Origin: Brevundimonas variabilis
GTDB taxonomy: Bacteria > Pseudomonadota > Alphaproteobacteria > Caulobacterales > Caulobacteraceae
Reading direction: 5' to 3'
Length of the DNA: 64,000 nucleotides
Assembly: GCF_014199945.1 (NCBI RefSeq)
Contig: NZ_JACHOR010000004.1
Span: 62,001 to 126,000, forward strand
Part shown: positions 42,823 through 51,938 of the stretch, one piece after another
Layout: each line of letters begins with the position of its first letter
Position numbering within the stretch: position 1 is the stretch's first letter
Notes under the pieces: generated by a model
What the model saw: the letters and a program-made list of their open reading frames with translations, nothing else
Told to the model about the DNA's origin: nothing
The model's database searches: none
Position numbers and translations under genes: made by a program

Positions 42823-44535
42823 ATGACCGTCGCCACTGCCTTCAAGGACGCTCCCGCCACTGCTCCCCAGAGCGGCGCGCGGCTGCTCGTCTCCACGCTG
42901 GAACGGCTGGGGGTCGAGGTGGTGTTCGGTTATCCGGGCGGGGCCATCATGCCGGTCTATGACGCCCTGACCGGCTCGTCGCTGAAACACATCCTGGTGC
43001 GACACGAACAGGGCGCGGCCTTCGCCGCCGATGCCTGGGCCCGGGCGACGGGCAAGGTCGGGGTCTGTATGGCCACGTCCGGCCCTGGTGCGACCAACCT
43101 GATCACGGGCATCGCCAATGCGATGATGGATTCGGTGCCGATGGTCTGCATCACCGGCAATGTTTCCACCGCCGTCATGGGCACCGACGCCTTCCAGGAG
43201 ATCGACATCCTGGGCGTCACCCTGCCGATCGTGAAGCACAGCTGGATCGTCCGGAACCCGGCCGATGTTCCCGCCGTGATCGAGGAGGCCTTCCACGTGG
43301 CCCGCTCGGGCCGTCCCGGTCCCGTGCTGGTCGACCTGCCCAAGGATGTCCAGGTCGGCATGACGGCCGATCCCTATGGCTTCTCCATCCCGAACACGAC
43401 GGCGGAACTGGACTGGGCCGCCATCGCCGAGGCCGAGGCACTGATCCGGCAGGCGGCGCGGCCGCTGCTGTACGTCGGGGGCGGGGTCAAGATCGCGGGC
43501 GCGACCGAGGCGCTGCGCGACCTGGCCGGGCGCACGGGCATCCCCGTCGTCTCGACCCTGAACGCCCTGGGCTCGGTGCGCACCGATGCCCACGGCTATC
43601 TGGGCATGCTGGGCATGCATGGCACGCGCGCCGCCAATGAGGCGGTGCAGGAAAGCGACCTGCTGATCGTCCTGGGCGCCCGGTTCGACGACCGGGCGAC
43701 CGGCAAGCTGAACGAGTTCGCCCCCTTCGCCCGCGTCGTGCATTTCGATGTCGACCCGGCCGAGGTCGGCAAACTGCGTGCGACCCATGTGCCGGTCATC
43801 GGTGACCTGAAGGCCGGGATCGAGGCCCTGAACCCGGGCCCGCTGGCCATCCAGCCCTGGGCCGAACGCTGCACCCGCAACGCGGCCACGAATGCCTATC
43901 GCTATGACGCGCCGGGTGAGGGGGTCTATGCGCCGGCGCTGCTGAACGAACTGTCGCTGCAGGCCGGGGACAGTTTCGTCGCCGCCTGCGATGTCGGCCA
44001 GCACCAGATGTGGGTGGCCCAGCACTGTGCCTTCACCCGGCCCGAGGCGCATCTGACCTCGGGTGGTCTGGGGGCCATGGGCTATGGCCTGCCCGCCGGC
44101 ATGGGGGCCAAGCTGGCCCGGCCGGACGCCCATGTCGTGACGGTGTCCGGCGACGGCAGCTTCATGATGAACATCCAGGAGCTGGCCACGCTGCGGCGCT
44201 ACGGCATCGCCCTGAAGATCGTGCTGCTGGACAACTCCAGCCTGGGACTGGTGCGCCAGTGGCAGGAGCTGTTCTTCGAGCAGAACTATTCCGAGGTCGA
44301 TCTGTCCGACAATCCGGACTTCGTCGTCGTGGCCCAGGCCTTCGGGATCGAGGCGTTCCGCGTCGATGCCCGGGACCAGGTCAGCGACGGGATCGCCCGG
44401 CTGCTGGACGCGCGCGGGCCCTGCCTGATGCACGTCCTGATCGACCCCAAGGAAAACGTCTGGCCGCTGGTGCCGCCAGGCAAGAACAACGCCGAGATGA
44501 TGCACGGCGACTCACGCTTCGAAGGAGACATGTGA
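42823..44535 (+). CDS. ilvG: Acetolactate synthase catalytic subunit (IlvG/IlvB type)
   Basis: TPP- and FAD-dependent acetohydroxyacid synthase large subunit, 570 residues. Seen: GGAIMPVYDAL and the catalytic Glu in RHEQGAAFAADAWARATG, the FAD-domain block LGARFDDRATGKL, and the TPP/Mg motif VSGDGSFMMNIQELATLRRYGIALKIVLLDN. It is paired directly with a very short ACT-type small subunit (one-base overlap, TGATG), the arrangement of E. coli AHAS II (ilvGM), a valine-resistant isoenzyme; hence the ilvG symbol. Valine resistance here is inferred, not shown. Confidence 0.94.
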   Translation: MTVATAFKDAPATAPQSGARLLVSTLERLGVEVVFGYPGGAIMPVYDALTGSSLKHILVRHEQGAAFAADAWARATGKVGVCMATSGPGATNLITGIANAMMDSVPMVCITGNVSTAVMGTDAFQEIDILGVTLPIVKHSWIVRNPADVPAVIEEAFHVARSGRPGPVLVDLPKDVQVGMTADPYGFSIPNTTAELDWAAIAEAEALIRQAARPLLYVGGGVKIAGATEALRDLAGRTGIPVVSTLNALGSVRTDAHGYLGMLGMHGTRAANEAVQESDLLIVLGARFDDRATGKLNEFAPFARVVHFDVDPAEVGKLRATHVPVIGDLKAGIEALNPGPLAIQPWAERCTRNAATNAYRYDAPGEGVYAPALLNELSLQAGDSFVAACDVGQHQMWVAQHCAFTRPEAHLTSGGLGAMGYGLPAGMGAKLARPDAHVVTVSGDGSFMMNIQELATLRRYGIALKIVLLDNSSLGLVRQWQELFFEQNYSEVDLSDNPDFVVVAQAFGIEAFRVDARDQVSDGIARLLDARGPCLMHVLIDPKENVWPLVPPGKNNAEMMHGDSRFEGDM

Positions 44536-44803
44536 TGAACGACACCATCCATATCCAGATTGATCGGGCCGATGGCTCCCTTCAGCGTCTCATCGGTCTC
44601 GTGGAGCGCCGGGGCTTTCACATCGACGGCATGAGCCTGTCGGACGAAGGCCAGACCCGCCGGGTGCAGATCAAGGTGCGCGGCCGCGATGCCGGGCGCT
44701 GCATGGAAAACCTGGGCCGCCAGATCGACAAGCTGGTCGGCGCGACCCGCGTGTCCCGCCCGGTCGCGGCCTTCACCGGCGACTATCGCACCGAGGTGGC
44801 GGC

Positions 44804-44807
<4 letters not shown>
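44535..44807 (+). CDS. ilvM: Acetolactate synthase small subunit, IlvM-like (single ACT domain)
   Basis: Regulatory/activating subunit of 90 residues comprising just one ACT domain: IHIQIDRADGSLQRLIGLVERRGFHIDGMSL, then VQIKVRGRDAGRCMENLGRQIDKLV. Typical IlvH/IlvN subunits are about 160 residues with an extra C-terminal domain; the short form corresponds to IlvM of E. coli AHAS II. The ATG overlaps the large-subunit stop by one base and its own stop overlaps the leuA ATG (ATGA), so stoichiometric coupled translation is likely. Confidence 0.9.
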
Positions 44808-46018
<1,211 letters not shown>

Positions 46019-46036
46019 TTTCCAGACCCGCAAATT

Positions 46037-46166
46037 CCGCTCATCCCTGCGAAAGCCGGGCCCCGGTGCTTTGGGCGGTATGATTTGTGTCCGCTCACCG
46101 GGTCAGCCATCCGGCGCACACTGCGCTGTGACAGGACTGGGTCCCGGCTTTCGCCGGGATGAGCGG
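46037..46166. repeat. Palindromic repeat family A between leuA and leuC
   Basis: Left arm (46037 onward, several substitutions) and intact right arm (46136-46166, identical to the right arm at 31360-31390) enclose about 70 bp. The segment GTGCTTTGGG after the left arm matches the 31.3-kb copy, so the element is longer than the hairpin. Its right end is 8 bp before the leuC start, close enough to touch the ribosome-binding site. Confidence 0.9.
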
Positions 46167-46174
46167 AGTTACTG

Positions 46175-47590
46175 ATGACGTCCGCGCGCACCCTGTATGA
46201 GAAGGTCTGGTCCCGCCACGTCGTGGTGGCGGAGACCGAGGCGACCCCGGGCGTGATGTATGTCGACCTGCATCTGGTCCATGAGGTCACCAGCCCGCAG
46301 GCCTTCACCGAGATCGAGGCGCGTGGCCGGACGGTGCGGCGTCCCGACCGCACCTTTGCCACGCTGGATCATTCGACCCCGACCCTGCCGGCGGTCGATG
46401 GCGAGCGGCCCTATGTGACGGCCGAAGCCCGGTCCCAGGTCGAGCGGCTGGAGGCCAACTGTGCCCGGCATGGCATCGATCTGGCGGGATGGGGCTCGCC
46501 CGACCGGGGCGTCGTCCATGTCATGGGGCCGGAGCTGGGCCTGACCCAGCCGGGCATGACGGTGGTCTGTGGCGACAGCCATACGGCCACGCACGGGGCT
46601 TTCGGAGCCCTGGCCTTTGGTATCGGCACCTCCGAGGTCGGCCATGTGCTGGCGACCCAGTGCCTGTTGCAGCGCCGGTCGAGGACCATGCGGGTCACGG
46701 TCGACGGCACCCTGGCACCGGGCGTGTCGGGCAAGGACGTCGCCCTGGCCGTGATCGCGGAACTGGGCTTTGGCGGCGGCACGGGCTTTGTCATTGAATA
46801 TGCCGGCCAGGCCGTGCGCAGCCTCGACATGGAAGGGCGGATGACCCTCTGCAACATGTCGATAGAGGCGGGTGCGCGGGCCGGGATGATCGCGCCGGAT
46901 GCCGTGACCATCGACTGGCTGCGAGGCCGCAAACATGTGCCGCACGGCGCGGCCTATGAGGCCCTGGCGACCGAATGGCTGGCCCTGGCCAGCGATGCCG
47001 GGGCGGTGTTCGATCAGGAGATCGTGCTGGACGGCTCGGCGATCCGTCCGATGGCGACCTGGGGCACCACGCCCGATGCCGGGGCTCCGATCGGCTCCCC
47101 CGTGCCGCAGCCGCGCTCGGACAGCGACCGCAAGGCCCTGGCCTATATGGGGTTCGAGGCCGGGGGTACGACGACCACCCAGGCCGTGGACGTGGTCTTC
47201 ATCGGCAGCTGCACCAACGGTCGTCTGCCCGACCTGCGCGCGGCGGCCGAGGTCCTGCGGGGCCGCAAGGTCGACCCGCGCGTCCGCATGCTGGTGGTCC
47301 CGGGCTCCGAGGCCGTGCGCCGCGATGCGGAGGCCGAAGGGCTGCATCACGTCTTCACCGAGGCCGGTGCCGAATGGCGCATCCCAGGCTGTTCGATGTG
47401 TATTGCGATGAATGGCGACGTCGTCGGGCCGGGCCAGCTGGCGGTCTCGACCTCGAACCGCAATTTCGAAGGCCGCCAGGGCAAGGGGGCCCGCACCATC
47501 CTCGCCAGCCCCGCCACGGCCGCCGCCAGCGCGATCGCCGGCGTCCTGACCGATCCGCGCGTGTATCTGGGGGAGGTCGTGGATGCGTGA
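46175..47590 (+). CDS. leuC: 3-Isopropylmalate dehydratase large subunit
   Basis: Aconitase-family 4Fe-4S isomerase subunit for the second leucine step, 471 residues, usual bacterial length. Seen: [30 protein letters not shown], and the cluster cysteines in [13 protein letters not shown] and [10 protein letters not shown]. Works as a heterodimer with LeuD. It follows a family A repeat, which supplies most of the leader between leuA and leuC, and no typical Shine-Dalgarno is seen: GAGCGGAGTTACTG precedes the ATG, the GGAG lying inside or next to the repeat arm. Confidence 0.96.
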   Translation: MTSARTLYEKVWSRHVVVAETEATPGVMYVDLHLVHEVTSPQAFTEIEARGRTVRRPDRTFATLDHSTPTLPAVDGERPYVTAEARSQVERLEANCARHGIDLAGWGSPDRGVVHVMGPELGLTQPGMTVVCGDSHTATHGAFGALAFGIGTSEVGHVLATQCLLQRRSRTMRVTVDGTLAPGVSGKDVALAVIAELGFGGGTGFVIEYAGQAVRSLDMEGRMTLCNMSIEAGARAGMIAPDAVTIDWLRGRKHVPHGAAYEALATEWLALASDAGAVFDQEIVLDGSAIRPMATWGTTPDAGAPIGSPVPQPRSDSDRKALAYMGFEAGGTTTTQAVDVVFIGSCTNGRLPDLRAAAEVLRGRKVDPRVRMLVVPGSEAVRRDAEAEGLHHVFTEAGAEWRIPGCSMCIAMNGDVVGPGQLAVSTSNRNFEGRQGKGARTILASPATAAASAIAGVLTDPRVYLGEVVDA

Positions 47591-47600
47591 CCAATGTGCA

Positions 47601-47794
47601 CCCTTCCCCTGCAGGGGGAAGGGCCGGGGATGGGGTGGAGGCACCCTCTCAATGGGACGCTGCGACACCCGGTCTTCTCGCAGGCCCGGATACCACCGGG
47701 TGAACGTGGGAACTGGCAGGACCGTGCCTCCACCCCATCCCAACCCTTCCCCCTCCAGGGGAAGGGCTTTCCCGGCTTTCGCCGGGATGAGCGG
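47601..47794. repeat. Composite of repeat family B and a half family A arm, between leuC and leuD
   Basis: Family B arms (CCCTTCCCCTGCAGGGGGAA at 47601 and its inverse ending GGAAGGG at 47767) enclose about 85 bp; a single right arm of family A (47769-47794) is attached at the end. The two families have thus been fused at one site, 27 bp upstream of leuD. LeuC and LeuD are expected in equal amounts, so a strong hairpin between their genes is noteworthy. Confidence 0.9.
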
Positions 47795-47821
47795 AATCAT
47801 GGGGCCAAGCGGAGGACTGTC

Positions 47822-48409
47822 ATGGAACCCCTGAAAACCCTGACCTCCCACACCCTGGTTCTGACCCAGGCCAATATCGACACCGACCAGATCATTCCGG
47901 CGCGGTTCCTAACCACCACAGAAACGACCGGGCTGGGGGCCAAGGCCTTCTATGACTGGCGCTATGAGGCGGACGGGTCCCCAAGGCCCGAAGCGGTACT
48001 GAACCGCATCGATCCAGCGGCGCACCGGATCCTGGTGGCCGGGGACAATTTCGGCTGCGGATCGTCGCGCGAGCACGCACCCTGGGCCCTGCACGACTAT
48101 GGCTTTCGCGCTGTCGTCTCGACCTCGATCGCCGACATCTTCACCTCCAATGCGCTGAAGAACGGCCTGCTGCCAGTCGTTGTGGATCAGGCGACCTGGG
48201 ACGATCTGGTCGCCCATCCGGAACAGGCCGTGACCATCGATCTGGAAGCCAATGAACTGCGCCGCGGCAACCATGCGCCGGTACCCTTTGCTGTCGAGCC
48301 GTTTGCCCGCCAGTGCCTGCTGGACGGCGTGGACACGCTGGGCTGGCTGTTGAACCACACCCCCGCCATCGAAGCCTTTGAACACGCCCGAACAACGGAA
48401 ATCGCCTGA
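47822..48409 (+). CDS. leuD: 3-Isopropylmalate dehydratase small subunit
   Basis: Small subunit (swivel domain) of isopropylmalate isomerase, 195 residues. Seen: ANIDTDQIIPARFL at about 20-33 and GDNFGCGSSREHAPWAL, the family signatures. The open frame continues upstream through the repeat, but that part encodes repeat sequence only; the ATG here has AGGA about 10 bp upstream and gives the normal length. It overlaps leuB by one base (TGATG). Confidence 0.95.
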   Translation: MEPLKTLTSHTLVLTQANIDTDQIIPARFLTTTETTGLGAKAFYDWRYEADGSPRPEAVLNRIDPAAHRILVAGDNFGCGSSREHAPWALHDYGFRAVVSTSIADIFTSNALKNGLLPVVVDQATWDDLVAHPEQAVTIDLEANELRRGNHAPVPFAVEPFARQCLLDGVDTLGWLLNHTPAIEAFEHARTTEIA

Positions 48410-49509
48410 TGCCCAGTATCCAGACCTACAAGATCGTCATCCTGCCCGGCGACGGTGTCGGCCCCGAGGTCACGGCCGCAGCGCGGGATGTGCTGAATGT
48501 CATCGCCGACTTCTACGGCCACCGGTTCGAGTTTTCGGAGCATCTGATCGGCGGCGCGGCCATCGATGCGACCGGCGATCCCTTGCCGCCGGAAACCGTC
48601 GAGGCCTGTCTGGCCTCGCACGGCGTTCTGCTGGGGGCCGTCGGTGGGCCCAAATGGGAAGGCGGAAAGCGTCGTCCCGAAGAGGGCCTGCTGAACATCC
48701 GCAAGGCCATGGGTCTGTTCGCCAACCTGCGGCCGCTGCAGGTCTCGCCGGTCATGGCGCACCGCTCGCCGCTGAAGAAGGAGATCGTCGAGGGGGTCGA
48801 CCTGATCGTCTTCCGCGAACTGACCGGCGGCGTCTATTTCGGTGAAAAGGTCCGCACCGACACCATGGCCTCGGACCTGTGCGTCTATTCGGTCGAGGAG
48901 ATCGAGCGGGTCACGCGCGCGGCCTTCCGGATCGCCCTGCAGCGGCGCGGCAAGGTGACCTCGGTCGACAAGGCCAATGTCATGGAGACCAGCCGCCTGT
49001 GGCGCGAGGTCGTGACCCGCATCCATGCCGAGGAATTCCCGCAGGTCCAGCTGGAGCATGCCCTGGTCGATTCCATGGCCATGCATCTGATCCGCAAGCC
49101 GCGCGAATACGACGTCATCCTGACCGAGAACATGTTCGGCGACATCCTGTCCGACGAGATCAGCGTGCTGGGCGGGTCGATCGGCCTGTTGCCCTCGGCG
49201 TCGCTGGGGTCGGGCGGGCCGGGTCTGTTCGAGCCCATCCACGGCTCGGCACCGGACATCGCCGGCCGGGACCTGGCCAATCCGGTGGGCACCATCCTGT
49301 CGGCCGCCATGCTGTTGCGGCACGGACTGGGGCTGGATGACGAAGCCTCCTCGATCGAGGCCGCCGTCGCCGCTGTGCTGGCCGCTGGTGCCACGACCGC
49401 AGATCTGGGCGGTGAACTCGGCACCCGGGCCGCAGGCGAAGCCATCATCGACGCCATCCGTGCCATCCACTGGGCGGCTGCCCATCGCGTGCAAATGCAC
49501 TGGGGATAA
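48409..49509 (+). CDS. leuB: 3-Isopropylmalate dehydrogenase
   Basis: NAD-dependent oxidative decarboxylase for the last leucine-specific step, 366 residues. Seen: ILPGDGVGPEVT near the N-terminus, LLGAVGGPKWE, the substrate residues in RPLQVSPVM and YFGEKVRTD, and the metal/NAD signature TENMFGDILSDEISVLGGSIGLLPSASLG. Last gene of ilvDCGM-leuACDB. A small dyad (ACCTTT with AAAGGT, 49521-49537) follows but has no T-tract, so the operon's terminator is not evident. Confidence 0.97.
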   Translation: MPSIQTYKIVILPGDGVGPEVTAAARDVLNVIADFYGHRFEFSEHLIGGAAIDATGDPLPPETVEACLASHGVLLGAVGGPKWEGGKRRPEEGLLNIRKAMGLFANLRPLQVSPVMAHRSPLKKEIVEGVDLIVFRELTGGVYFGEKVRTDTMASDLCVYSVEEIERVTRAAFRIALQRRGKVTSVDKANVMETSRLWREVVTRIHAEEFPQVQLEHALVDSMAMHLIRKPREYDVILTENMFGDILSDEISVLGGSIGLLPSASLGSGGPGLFEPIHGSAPDIAGRDLANPVGTILSAAMLLRHGLGLDDEASSIEAAVAAVLAAGATTADLGGELGTRAAGEAIIDAIRAIHWAAAHRVQMHWG

Positions 49510-49705
49510 CCCTTGCGTTAACCTTTGCTGTAAAGGTCAGATATTGCTCGATCTAAGGAAAAACCTGAGAAATCGGCCTTTCATCCAAGTATGAAATACG
49601 AAGGCTGCACGAAAATTGCACAGAACACGGCATAGCCCCTTGCACTTCTCGCAAATGCGTTAAACAGTTCGCAACTGCGAGATTGCAAATCAGGGGAGCA
49701 ACTTC
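49510..49705 (+). promoter_or_regulatory. AT-rich promoter region of the second amtB, with a sigma-54-like site
   Basis: The 16 bp at 49605-49620 (CTGCACGAAAATTGCA) match the sigma-54 consensus TGGCACG-N4-TTGCA in 10 of 12 fixed positions with correct spacing, but the -24 dinucleotide is TG instead of GG. Start would be near 49632. TTGCAC recurs at 49640, and two similar blocks (TCGCAAATGCG, TTCGCAACTGCG) lie about 21 bp apart nearer the gene, possibly activator sites. Nitrogen control would suit amtB; unproven. Confidence 0.4.
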
Positions 49706-51136
49706 ATGGTGCGGTTCGGGAACGGGTTGAGAGGGCTTATGGCCCTGGGGGTCTTGACCCTCAGTCTATCGAGTGGGGCCATGGCGATTGCGGCTCCGGC
49801 CGTTCCGGAACCGGTGGCAGAGGCCGCTGCGGCGGTCGTCGAAGCCCCCGCCGAGATCGTCGAGGCGGTCACGGCAGAAGCCGAGGCCCCGGCGCCAGTG
49901 CTGCTGGCACACCAGGCGGCCCTGGAACTGGATGGCGCAGGCACGGCCTGGCTCGGCACATCGACCGCGCTGGTCCTGCTGATGACCCTGCCGGGTCTGG
50001 CCCTGTTCTACGGCGGCATGGTCCGGCGCAAGAACGTCATCGCCACCATCACCCAGTCCGTCGGCGTGTTCGGCGTCGTCTCGCTGGTCTGGTTCGTGGC
50101 CGGCTATTCCCTCGCCTTCGGCAATGGTGGCGATCTGAACAGCTATATCGGCGGGTTCGACTCGCTGTTCCTGAACGGGGTCACCATGGACACGGCGCAC
50201 AGCCTGCTGCCCGGGATTCCCGAGTTCCTGTTCATCGCCTTCCAGATGACCTTCGCCATCATCACGCCCGCCCTGATCACCGGAGCCTTTGCCGAGCGGA
50301 TCAAATACTCAGGCTTGCTGCTGTTCACGGCCCTGTGGTCGCTGCTGGTCTATTCGCCGATCGCCCACTGGGTGTGGGGCGGCGGGTTCCTGGGCTCGAT
50401 GGGCGTGCTGGACTTTGCCGGCGGTGCCGTCGTTCACGTCAACTCCGGCGTGGCGGGTCTGGTCTGCGCGATCTTCCTCGGCAGCCGCAAGGGCTACGGG
50501 TCAGAGCCGATCGTGGCGCACAACCCCGTCCTGACGATGATCGGTGCCAGCCTGCTGCTGGTCGGCTGGATCGGCTTCAACGCCGGATCGGCCGGTGCGG
50601 CCAACAATCTGATGGCCGTCGCCCTGATCAACACCGTGCTGGCGGCCGCTGCGGCTTCGCTGACCTGGAAGATCGTCGAAGTGATGGAGAAGAAGAAGCC
50701 ATCCCTGATCGGCGTCCTGTCCGGCATGGTCGCCGGCCTCGTGGCCATCACGCCGGCCGCGGGCTTCGTCGATCCCAAGGGTGCGGTGATCATCGGCCTG
50801 ATCGCCGGTCCGGTCTGCTATGCCTCTTCGGTGTGGATCAAGAAGCTTCTCAAGTATGACGACAGCCTGGACGCCTTCGGCATCCATGGCGCAGGCGGCC
50901 TGCTCGGCGCGCTTCTGACCGGCGTGTTCGCCACGACCACGATCAACAGCCTGTCCGAGGGTGCAAACTTCGGTGCCCAGGCCATTGGTCTGGTCTGGAC
51001 CATCCTGTTCAGCGCCATCGGGACGCTGGTGATCCTGGTGATCTGCAAATACACCACGGGTCTTCGGGTGACCGACGCCCAGGAGTCGGAAGGTCTGGAT
51101 ACCCACCTGCACGGCGAGGCCATGGACCACGCCTGA
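49706..51136 (+). CDS. amtB: Ammonium transporter (second copy, with signal peptide)
   Basis: Ammonium channel of 476 residues. It begins with a signal-peptide-like segment (LMALGVLTLSLSSGAMA, about 11-29) followed by an Ala/Glu/Pro-rich spacer to about residue 72, then eleven membrane helices. Seen: LALFYGGMVRRKNVIATI, DFAGGAVVHVNSGVAGLVC with the first pore His, and FGIHGAGGLLGALLTGVF with the second. The cleavable leader is common in proteobacterial AmtB proteins but missing from the copy at 25.5 kb. A TorF-type porin follows 79 bp downstream, probably cotranscribed up to the terminator at 51.9 kb. No glnK is adjacent. Confidence 0.95.
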   Translation: MVRFGNGLRGLMALGVLTLSLSSGAMAIAAPAVPEPVAEAAAAVVEAPAEIVEAVTAEAEAPAPVLLAHQAALELDGAGTAWLGTSTALVLLMTLPGLALFYGGMVRRKNVIATITQSVGVFGVVSLVWFVAGYSLAFGNGGDLNSYIGGFDSLFLNGVTMDTAHSLLPGIPEFLFIAFQMTFAIITPALITGAFAERIKYSGLLLFTALWSLLVYSPIAHWVWGGGFLGSMGVLDFAGGAVVHVNSGVAGLVCAIFLGSRKGYGSEPIVAHNPVLTMIGASLLLVGWIGFNAGSAGAANNLMAVALINTVLAAAAASLTWKIVEVMEKKKPSLIGVLSGMVAGLVAITPAAGFVDPKGAVIIGLIAGPVCYASSVWIKKLLKYDDSLDAFGIHGAGGLLGALLTGVFATTTINSLSEGANFGAQAIGLVWTILFSAIGTLVILVICKYTTGLRVTDAQESEGLDTHLHGEAMDHA

Positions 51137-51215
51137 CAACGACCATGACCGGGCGCAGGCGATCCCTGCGCCCGGGCTTCACAACAACAACAACCTCAAT
51201 CAGGGGATCATCATC

Positions 51216-51890
51216 ATGAGAAATCTAACCGTCTGTGCAGCCGCGCTTGCCGTCGCTGCCCTCGCCGGCACCGCATCGGCTCAGGACGCCCAGGTCGCGT
51301 TCAACGTCGTGGGGACCAGCGACTATGTCTTCCGCGGCTTCAGCCAGACCGGCGAGGATCCGGCTATTCAGGGCGGCGTCGACCTGACCATTGGCAGCGT
51401 CTACCTCGGGGCCTGGGCCTCGAACGTCGACTTCGGCGACTCCACCGATGCCGAAATCGACGTCTATGGCGGCTATCGCTGGGAATCCGTCGGCGTGGCC
51501 TGGGACGTGGGCGTGGTCGGCTATTTCTACGCACCCGGGTCCAACAGCGACTATGACTATGTCGAGGTCAAGGTTGCCGGGTCGCGGGCCATCGGCCCGC
51601 TGACTGTCGGAGCCGCAGCCTACTTCTCGCCGGACTTCTTCGGCGTCGACGATGAGGCGACCTATCTGGAAGCCAACGCCGCCATCACACCCGCCGACAA
51701 GTGGACGGTCTCGGGCGCGATCGGCAAGCAGTGGCTGAGCACTTCGGACGACTACAGCACCTGGAATGCCGGGGTGGCTTACGCGATCACCGAGAACGTC
51801 GCGCTCGACCTGCGCTACTACGATACCGACGTCAAAAACGTCCCCATCGCCAGCGACCGCGTCGTCGGCACCGTCAAACTGCTGTTCTAG
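51216..51890 (+). CDS. TorF-family putative porin (Gcw_chp / TIGR02001 type)
   Basis: Outer-membrane beta-barrel protein of 224 residues. Signal peptide of about 22 residues ending ASA before QDAQVAF. The mature part is made of alternating aromatic/hydrophobic strands (GTSDYVFRGFSQTGEDPAIQGG near the start is the family hallmark) and ends in GTVKLLF with terminal Phe, the BAM recognition signal. Such proteins recur beside ammonium transporters in proteobacteria, suggesting a role in nitrogen-compound passage through the outer membrane; this is inference. A strong terminator follows. Confidence 0.85.
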   Translation: MRNLTVCAAALAVAALAGTASAQDAQVAFNVVGTSDYVFRGFSQTGEDPAIQGGVDLTIGSVYLGAWASNVDFGDSTDAEIDVYGGYRWESVGVAWDVGVVGYFYAPGSNSDYDYVEVKVAGSRAIGPLTVGAAAYFSPDFFGVDDEATYLEANAAITPADKWTVSGAIGKQWLSTSDDYSTWNAGVAYAITENVALDLRYYDTDVKNVPIASDRVVGTVKLLF

Positions 51891-51901
51891 TTTCTGCCAT
51901 C

Positions 51902-51938
51902 AGGGGCTCTGCCGGTGAGGGCGGGGCCCCTTTTTTTT
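51902..51938 (+). terminator. Rho-independent terminator after the TorF porin
   Basis: AGGGGC (51902-51907) pairs with GCCCCT (51926-51931), with an 18-base loop that can fold further, followed by eight T. It ends at the stop codon of the convergent debranching-enzyme gene, so it serves the plus strand only. Confidence 0.85.

Noticed and set aside
49521-49537. Terminator after leuB (ACCTTT/AAAGGT dyad)
   Set aside because: Only 6 bp with a 5-base loop and no T-tract; too weak to call.
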